From Gonapodya sp. JEL0774 (Eukaryota > Monoblepharomycota > Monoblepharidomycetes > Monoblepharidales > Gonapodyaceae): DNA of 12,928 nt. The number at the start of each line of letters is the position of its first letter. Positions within the stretch are counted from its first letter, which is position 1. Location of the stretch: positions 1 through 12,928 of the forward strand of contig JADIIX010000333.1 of NCBI GenBank assembly GCA_027604505.1, given 5' to 3'. The notes under the pieces were generated by a model. That model made no database searches, was not told the origin of the DNA, and saw only the letters and a program-made list of their open reading frames with translations. Positions 8,284 to 12,928 of the stretch are shown in pieces. The position numbers were made by a program, and so were the translations under genes.

Positions 8284-8426
8284 ACTGCAAGTTAAATAAT
8301 GGCTTGACGCGTTCCATTCATAGTAAAATCTATTTTTCAAACGAGAATACATGTTTTTGCCACCGGCAAACTAAAACGTCTGTCAAACCAGACTAATGTA
8401 TTAAATAATGCAAAACTAAACAATGT

Positions 8427-8783
8427 TCACAAACTGAAGTAATGAACTTCAAACATCTGTGTGTTCCTTGCTCCCCTGCATACAAACGCCTCAAATGCAG
8501 GTACTCGTGGATTACTTGGGGATGACTGTAAAAGTGATGGTATCCAACAAGCAAGAACCAACAAATCAAGAAGCACAATGCAAGAACCGACAATACACAC
8601 CACAATGGTCGTCACTGGTAGCCTCATTGCTACTCGAGCAAGCGCACGGGTGAGATCGTTCACCGTTCGGAATTGTAGTATAGCTGAGTTTTTGGTGACG
8701 TTAAACACAGTTCCCATTGGAGTGACAGTGGGGGCCGGAAGTGGGGACGCCTGAACAAGCTCGGCGACCACTGCAGCTATCGT
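8427..8783 (-). CDS. Possible membrane protein C-terminus, unrecognised; may be the last exon of the neighbouring locus
   Basis: A frame of about 115 codons ending at 8427 encodes an N-terminal part with Val/Thr/Pro (QASPLPAPTVTPMG), a possible N-glycosylation site (NVTKN), then a strongly hydrophobic stretch (LPVTTIVVCIVGSCIVLLD followed by LLVLACW) typical of one transmembrane helix, and a short tail. I do not recognise the family. It is in the same frame as the coding-like stretch upstream (8784-8969), separated only by a TGA at 8786-8784. An intron from a GTC donor (CTG|GTCGCC) to the acceptor TTGTTCAG|GCG would remove that stop in phase 0. Low confidence because no ATG opens it cleanly and no homologue is known to me. 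Confidence 0.33.
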   Translation of the reverse strand, partial: TIAAVVAELVQASPLPAPTVTPMGTVFNVTKNSAILQFRTVNDLTRALARVAMRLPVTTIVVCIVGSCIVLLDLLVLACWIPSLLQSSPSNPRVPAFEAFVCRGARNTQMFEVHYFSL

Positions 8784-9280
8784 TCAGTTTGGATCATTTT
8801 GAGCGTGGATTTCAGGAATGTCGGCGACCAGGAGGAGGAAAGGATCAGGTTCGACTTCAATGGTCTCTTCGATCTTTCCGGCTCGGAATCTTCCAGGGAT
8901 GTCAAACATATGCTCCTCGCGCTTCAGCCGAGGAACAAAACTTGTAGCGTTCTCGGTTCGTGACAACATCGACAGTAGTAAATGTGTTATTTAGCTCAGA
9001 ATTGAGCAGTTCCCCAACGACCTTTTTTTAGGATCAAACGGTTTAAGCGGCCCTTCCTGCATTTCACTGTAGCGGAAGAGGAAAAGATTGATGGTGTACT
9101 ATTCTAATAGAAAGGTGGAATAAGGCAAACACATTAGTGTCCATTTCAGCTTGACCTTGAAAGTTGAGTAACTTTTCCTGCATACATATGGATAAGATGA
9201 AAATGAGATTGAAAGATAAACCTGGCTAAACTGTGAACTTGTGAGAAGCTTTCTGCAACAGTTGGCGCGGCGGATATCAT
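8784..9280 (-). pseudogene. Coding-like minus-strand frames that do not join cleanly; unrecognised gene with weak introns, or a decaying gene
   Basis: Several protein-like segments follow each other in different frames: EKLLNFQGQAEMDTNVFALF (from 9177), EGPLKPFDPKK (ending near 9024), VVGELLNSELNNTFTTVDVV then TNRERYK (to about 8941), and FVPRLKREEHMFDIPGRF onward (8938 to 8784). Model A: a gene that decayed or contains sequence errors. The shifts then fall at a run of seven T on the plus strand (9023-9029, needs one more) and a run of four A (8937-8940, needs one fewer), followed by an in-frame TGA. Model B: a functional gene starting at ATG 9280 with phase-matched introns 9221-9178 (44 nt), 9155-9099 and one beginning at the T7 run, joining MISAAPTVAES to FKYTINLFLF, KPFDPKK and FVPRLK; this needs weak GTC donors and a 22-nt exon. 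The sequence alone does not decide. I label it pseudogene provisionally. Confidence 0.33.
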
Positions 9281-9624
9281 GCAGAATCGGAAGAGAAAAA
9301 CGTGATCCGATCTTTCGGGTGGAACCGGGAAGGTTCAACAAGGGAATTGAATAATTACTCGCCGGTGCACCGACCTCAGGGCGCCGGAAACCGGGATACA
9401 CCAATATCAAAGCAAGCGCGGAATTGCGAATCTAATAAGCTTGCGCTGACAAGACGCGAGGACAAAGGACGGGAACCGACCTTGTCGCCCGCCCCCTCCC
9501 TCCACCCCCATCCCGAGTAGAGGACGCCGACAGCCCTTGAACAGCTCCTCAGCTTCTCTCGATAGCGAACCGCCTTCTTAACAATACGCACTCTCCCCCT
9601 TTCATCTCCCTGAGCTCAAAGTCG
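9281..9624. promoter_or_regulatory. Intergenic region upstream of the 9625 gene
   Basis: About 340 bases with no convincing gene. The part next to the plus-strand start is pyrimidine-rich (about 9488-9513, mostly C with T, and 9590-9612), as is common in fungal promoters and leaders. If the minus-strand locus at 8784-9280 is real, this is a shared divergent promoter. No TATA box or known site recognised. Confidence 0.35.
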
Positions 9625-11124
9625 ATGGCAATAATGTCGGCCCCACCGCAGCAGAACGTTCCATCCAACAGCACACCCATGGCTCTCGGCGACTTCTTCG
9701 CCAGCGAAATTCGTGAACTCGACCTTCAGCGTGGCTGGAAGTATGCGGTTCGGAATCCGTCACAGTACCAGGGACGGAGGCTCGAGGTGGGTCTCGTGAC
9801 CGAGACACATGCAAACCTCGCACATGTCCGGGGTCATCTCCACATCCAAGAACGCTTCGTACTTGCTTCCAGCCGCTGACTTCCCTTGCACATCTGTTTC
9901 TTCTTTATTTGTGTGCAGTATGTCAGCTGGCGTAAGTGGTTCCAACAAAAGTTTCACCTGCCGACGTTGCCGCCTGAACAATTGAACTGGTGCGTGAATT
10001 TGGGCTGCCACCAATAAACCACCGTTACCGTTTCCGCACGATATCTGAATTGTTTGTTTTGACTTTTCCCCAGGGCCCGTGACCCCAATGAGTGCTGGCT
10101 CTATGGTCCCATCCCCTGTCCCTCCACGGGCGACTTCTCACGCCCTGCTTCCCGTCCCTCAGCAATCCGAGCTACGCCGCCTCACAACGCACTTTCTCCT
10201 TATCTGGAGCAATTGAACCTCTTTGGTGCCGATCCTGCAACATGCCGTGCGCTGAAGGGCTCTTTGTCGCGTCGGGATCTTCGCCGGGGCACCCTCACCG
10301 CCCCGGACTGTGACCAAACAGTGCCGGTATCCAGCGCGTTAACATCCATTGGCTCTGACGACCGCCGCCTCGCAGCCTTTGTGAAGCATGTGAACAAGGC
10401 GCACGTTGAGCATATCGTTGCCCCAATGGCACCTATTTCGCCCCCAACCACCATCTTCGCGTCCACCCCTGGCCCTTCTTCGGCGCTCCCACACTCAGCC
10501 AGTATCAAAGCCTCACCGGGCCCTCTCCGCAGCCCGAAAACCTCCCGTGAGCTCCATCACTCTTCCTCATCGCGCCGTGTGAACCGTACTGCAGCCGCTC
10601 GTGCGAACAGCCTTCGCCGCGCCTCCGCTAACGCCGCTCGCACGCTCTCTCTTGCTGCTGCATCTCTCGGGGCCACGGCAAACACTGCGACCCCAACACG
10701 GCGCGCTGTCTCGGATATATCTGTTCCCTCGCAAACTGCCGATTCTGCCCTCATTTCCTCGAGCAGGCGCACACGATTTGCCTCCGGAACTGACCAGCGG
10801 GACTCTCAGAGAGTGCCTTTCTACTTTGAGGAGGATGATGATGACGACAGCGTTAACGATCTTGAGTCTGAACAGGGACGAGACCTCGCCAAGACGAGTG
10901 CAGGCCCGTCATCATCGTACCCTGTGGGAACGCGTGCATCGGGTGGCTCGTCACCCATGTCGTTGGATCCGGAAGTCGATTCGGACGGTGAATGTGACGA
11001 CGAGGTTGCGTACAAGAATTTGGGGAAGCAGCCTCAAGACACTTCGGTGTCCGAGTATGCGACAGCGGGGCAGAAAGGACGATCTAGATCGTGGTCCGTG
11101 GGCGCGGGCAAGTTGTCCATTTGA
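9625..11124 (+). CDS. Unrecognised protein with Trp-rich N-terminus and acidic, Ser-rich C-terminal half
   Basis: Three exons (9625-9786, 9919-9989, 10074-11124; 1284 nt) give 427 aa. Introns of 132 nt (GTGGGT...GTGCAG) and 84 nt (GTGCGT...CCCCAG) keep the frame in phases 0 and 2. Residues about 19-105 look folded: FFASEIRELDLQRGWKYAVR, YVSWRKWFQQKFHLP, LNWARDPNECWLYGPIPCP. A second ordered-looking patch follows (YLEQLNLFGADPATCRALKG; DDRRLAAFVKHVNKAHVEHI). The rest is low complexity: Ser/Pro/Arg/Ala-rich, a basic stretch (SSSRRVNRTAAARANSLRRA), an acidic patch (EEDDDDDSVNDLES) and more Ser/Gly. Such tails are common in nuclear regulatory proteins, but I assign no function. Starts at 9634 and 9679 are also possible; 9625 is the first ATG after an in-frame gap. 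A GTGAGT donor ten bases after the stop suggests a 3'-UTR intron. Confidence 0.75.
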
Positions 11125-11133
11125 GTGTGTTTG

Positions 11134-11214
11134 GTGAGTCGATCCCGGTCTTGCTCTTGACTGATGGGTGGGAGTTCATTCTTTGACGCTTATTCTTGGT
11201 TGTTGAACTCACAG
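11134..11214 (+). other. Probable 3'-UTR intron of the 9625 gene
   Basis: The perfect donor GTGAGT (11134) lies ten bases after the TGA at 11122-11124 and is matched by the acceptor GAACTCACAG ending at 11214, giving an 81-nt intron like the others in this window. Because the stop is less than 50 nt before the junction, splicing here would not be expected to trigger nonsense-mediated decay. Confidence 0.5.
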
Positions 11215-12069
11215 ACGCGAACGACAATGTCAACTGCATCATCTGATCATCTGGCGTGCTTCTTTGTTTTTGTTCCCACAACTCAATCCTAAAAAATCCA
11301 CCCACGGCTGTTCACTTTCTCTCACATTCTACGAGTATGCGATTATGGAATCGACCGCGCGGAATCGGCCGACTAACCTGTCAACACACAATCATCTACA
11401 CCAAAAAGCGACAAACTCATCTCGTTCCGAATTTTTTTAGTCTCTTGTTCTTTGGATATCTCTTTTTGCCACACGGATCTTTTCAATTTGGTTCCCTCTT
11501 CACCATCTTCGTGGATTCTCTGCTCATTCTGAAAACTGGTCATCCAACCTCAAACAAAAAAAAAAAAAAAGGCGAAAGTTTTCCGCATCTCCCATTTTGT
11601 ACGATATTTTACTTCCCGTTGGATGGAACAGTAGCGGTTGGTTTTGGGCGACCGCGGACGAAGCAAAGACGAACATTGTTTCTGCCCGTTTAGCGTGATT
11701 GGTGGAGCAGGTTAACAGATAATGGGGTAGTTAGGTTTTCTTCTTTTCTTTTTTTTTTCAGAGAGAGTACAGTCTGTCCGAGAGTGACACAATAATAGTT
11801 TGTTCAAACCTCGAACTGTGATACATTTGGGACCACTTCCCATGGAGAGTCTGCGCTAATACTTTCACATTATACTTATTCGACAACAGTGTGATACTAC
11901 TGGTATATGCAGTTCCGTGCAAGAAAGTCAATCTATCGAGCAATAATGCCCCTCGTTGTCCCATGGTTGGTATAGTAGACATGGCACAACAAAATATATG
12001 CAAGATGGTCCCCGTTCGGTGTTTCTCACTCCATTACAACGCCAAATCTTTTGTTCTTTTTAACAATCG
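11215..12069. other. Non-coding convergent region with homopolymer tracts
   Basis: Between the end of the 9625 gene and the end of the BTB gene I see no supportable gene. The plus strand is T/C-rich. It contains a run of 15 A at 11556-11570 and a T-rich tract ending in 10 T at 11749-11758. Open frames here (for example 11256-11693 plus and 11758-12003 minus) look like chance: the first crosses the A15 run and the second has no recognisable domain. The region must hold the 3' UTRs of both converging genes. Confidence 0.55.
11556..11570 (+). repeat. A15 homopolymer
   Basis: Fifteen consecutive A on the plus strand in the convergent non-coding region. It may be a retroposition scar, a slippage-prone tract or an A-rich polyadenylation element; no target-site duplication is obvious. 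Confidence 0.8.
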
Positions 12070-12768
12070 TCATTCCGAAATCCTTCGGTAGTATGCCGCG
12101 CCTTGCACGGCCCCAACGAATGTGCACTGATCCTCCAGCAACTGTTGGGTGATACCTAGCAAAGGGAGAAACGTCCCATAAGAAAACCGATATCAAGGCC
12201 ATCAATGGCTTCGACGAAGTAGAGAAAGCAGCATGGTATTTTCAATACCTTGCCCGTTAGAGAACGGCAAAAACATCTCCATTTTTGCGAGATGTTCGAG
12301 ATCTTGAGGTGTCGGCAAGCGTCCAGCTTCGACGCGACAAGAGTGAATTGTTGCGGTGAGATAGCGGTGAATGCCGTGCAGCTCCACGGAAAACTCTTTC
12401 GTATCCGCATCGTACTCCGCAACAACACGCAAGTATGTGTGCTTTTCAGTTTTTGGCTTGGAAGCTTCGTCGAGAGCGGTCACCATTTCCTCGATGCCAA
12501 AGAATTCTGCTTCTGCTCTCAGCGCCGGTAACAAGTTATGATGGTGCACTCGCAGCTGTCTTGACCTCAAGTACAGTAGAATAGAATCGAATAGGAGCGG
12601 ATCACGATCCAGGAACAGTCTGCCTTCGGCATCTGTGATTGCCGGAGGGCGGAGATGAATGTCGTTAAACATTCCCGCGAAATAATCCGATTTAGAGACC
12701 AGAGTGTCCATCGTGGTTGAAAATGGAGTTCCTCCGACATTAAGACGGAGTATTCGATCGGTCGGCAT
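12070..12768 (-). CDS. BTB/POZ domain protein, K+ channel tetramerisation (T1/KCTD) type
   Basis: KCTD-type BTB domains assemble into oligomers and often serve as cullin-3 adaptors; the fungal members are mostly uncharacterised. Exons on the minus strand: 12768-12249 and 12155-12070, joined across a 93-nt intron (GTATTG...TGCTAG, phase 1); 606 nt, 201 aa. The T1-type start RILRLNVGGTPFSTTMDTLV is at residues 5-24. It is followed by SDYFAGMF, the characteristic LFLDRDPLLFDSILLYLRSR, and LRAEAEFFGIEEMV, closing the domain near residue 98. The rest (KHTYLRVVAEYD; FSVELHGIHRYL) is of unknown fold. Splicing replaces the read-through end with GITQQLLEDQCTFVGAVQG and a Tyr-rich tail ending RRISE. 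There is no transmembrane segment or channel pore, so it is not a potassium channel. Partners and substrate are unknown. Confidence 0.88.
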
Positions 12769-12928
12769 GCGAGGGGAAAAGCAGCTCTCAAATCAAATGT
12801 GAGAATATTTCCTGTAGTTGTGCAACCCCCAATTGGATCGCACCGCGTCCCTGCGGATAACAGAATTCTGGGGCACCCCATATGGGGTGGTCCCTGCTTC
12901 GGATGCTTTGCCACACCCCAGATGAGAA
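12769..12928 (-). promoter_or_regulatory. 5' flank of the BTB gene with a 16-bp perfect palindrome
   Basis: The upstream region of the BTB gene runs to the window edge. At 12874-12889 lies CACCCCATATGGGGTG, which reads the same on both strands. It sits about 105-120 bp upstream of the ATG, a plausible place for a dimeric transcription factor site. No known factor is assigned. Confidence 0.45.

Larger units (their letters stand above)
8117..8397. repeat. Long-range inverted repeat pair (CTGGTTTGACAG / CTGTCAAACCAG)
   Basis: The 12-mer at 8126-8137 is the exact reverse complement of 8380-8391. The pairing continues after a 3-base bulge with ATTAGT (8117-8122) against ACTAAT (8392-8397). The hexamer GTATTA occurs just outside both ends (8115-8120 and 8398-8403), overlapping the left arm, so it could be the remains of a target-site duplication, or chance. 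Confidence 0.6.
7929..8426. other. Gene-free region with dense inverted repeats; candidate structured RNA or small inverted-repeat element
   Basis: No open frame of note lies here, but the sequence folds on itself. Stem pairs seen: 8031-8037/8041-8047 (7 bp, 3-nt loop), 8117-8122 plus 8126-8137 with 8380-8397 (6 + 12 bp with a 3-nt bulge, enclosing about 240 nt), 8190-8198/8233-8241 (9 bp), 8249-8257/8275-8283 (9 bp) and 8356-8361/8365-8370 (6 bp, 3-nt loop). A TATATAT-like stretch at about 7963-7971 and T5 runs at 8333-8337 and 8354-8358 would suit a pol III transcript, which is inference. I compared it by eye with RNase P, MRP, SRP, U1-U6, U3 and tRNA signatures and could not match it. The outer repeat could instead be the terminal inverted repeats of a small non-autonomous transposon. 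Confidence 0.45.

Noticed and set aside
7990-8340. Possible RNase P, MRP, SRP, U3 or spliceosomal RNA
   Set aside because: I looked for the conserved boxes of each (for example GAAAGUC-like CR-I, the SRP Alu and helix 8 motifs, box C/D pairs, the U6 ACAGAGA) and found no convincing match; only the unnamed structured-region call is kept.
11256-11693. Plus-strand open frame of 145 codons
   Set aside because: It runs through the A15 tract (giving five Lys), is Phe/Leu-rich because the DNA is T-rich, and resembles no family; most likely 3' UTR or intergenic.
11758-12003. Minus-strand open frame of 81 codons just downstream of the BTB gene
   Set aside because: No domain, no splice link to the BTB gene, and it lies where the BTB 3' UTR is expected.
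12202-12248. C-terminal extension of the BTB protein read through its intron (ending SLLRRSH)
   Set aside because: A GTATTG donor at 12248 and a TGCTAG acceptor at 12156 give a phase-matched second exon with a more protein-like end.

Overview
This is eukaryotic nuclear DNA, most likely from a fungus. Every recognisable gene is broken by short spliceosomal introns (59-363 nt, mostly under 130) with GT...AG ends. PCNA has fungal-type residues and genes are closely packed on both strands. A MORN2-like protein and a RING/TRAF-zinc-finger protein would suit an early-diverging, flagellated (chytrid-like) fungus better than a yeast or mushroom, but that placement is inference. I see no tRNA, rRNA, CRISPR or bacterial-type operon.

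Layout, left to right. (1) 1-1425, minus: the 5' part of an unrecognised, partly helical protein, rebuilt from five exons and running off the left edge. (2) 1535-2581, plus: methionine-R-sulfoxide reductase (MsrB), divergent from gene 1, with two in-frame 3' splice choices at its active-site loop. (3) 2893-4371, plus: a complete six-exon PCNA of 259 aa. (4) 4624-5884, minus: a five-exon MORN-repeat protein (307 aa), convergent with PCNA, carrying a long Ser/Ala/Pro/Gly-rich insertion between MORN repeats. (5) 6270-7928, plus: a four-exon protein of 485 aa with RING, TRAF-type zinc fingers, a helical linker and two ubiquitin-like folds in tandem. (6) 7929-8426: no gene, but an unusual set of inverted repeats suggesting a structured RNA or a small inverted-repeat element. 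(7) 8427-9280, minus: coding-like but hard-to-join frames, either an unrecognised membrane protein gene with weak introns or a decaying gene. (8) 9625-11124, plus: an unrecognised three-exon, 427-aa protein with a Trp-rich N-terminus and acidic, Ser-rich tail, with a probable 3'-UTR intron. (9) 11125-12069: non-coding, T-rich, with homopolymer tracts. (10) 12070-12768, minus: a two-exon BTB/POZ (T1/KCTD-type) protein of 201 aa.

The genes do not form a pathway. PCNA is the replication clamp, MsrB repairs oxidised methionine, the RING protein and perhaps the BTB protein belong to ubiquitin signalling, and the MORN protein may be cytoskeletal, flagellar or membrane-associated. The less ordinary parts are the RING-TRAF-UBL-UBL architecture, the structured region at 8.03-8.40 kb, and the unresolved minus-strand locus next to it. 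Exon joins were made by eye from splice consensus, phase and family fit; none has been tested against transcripts.
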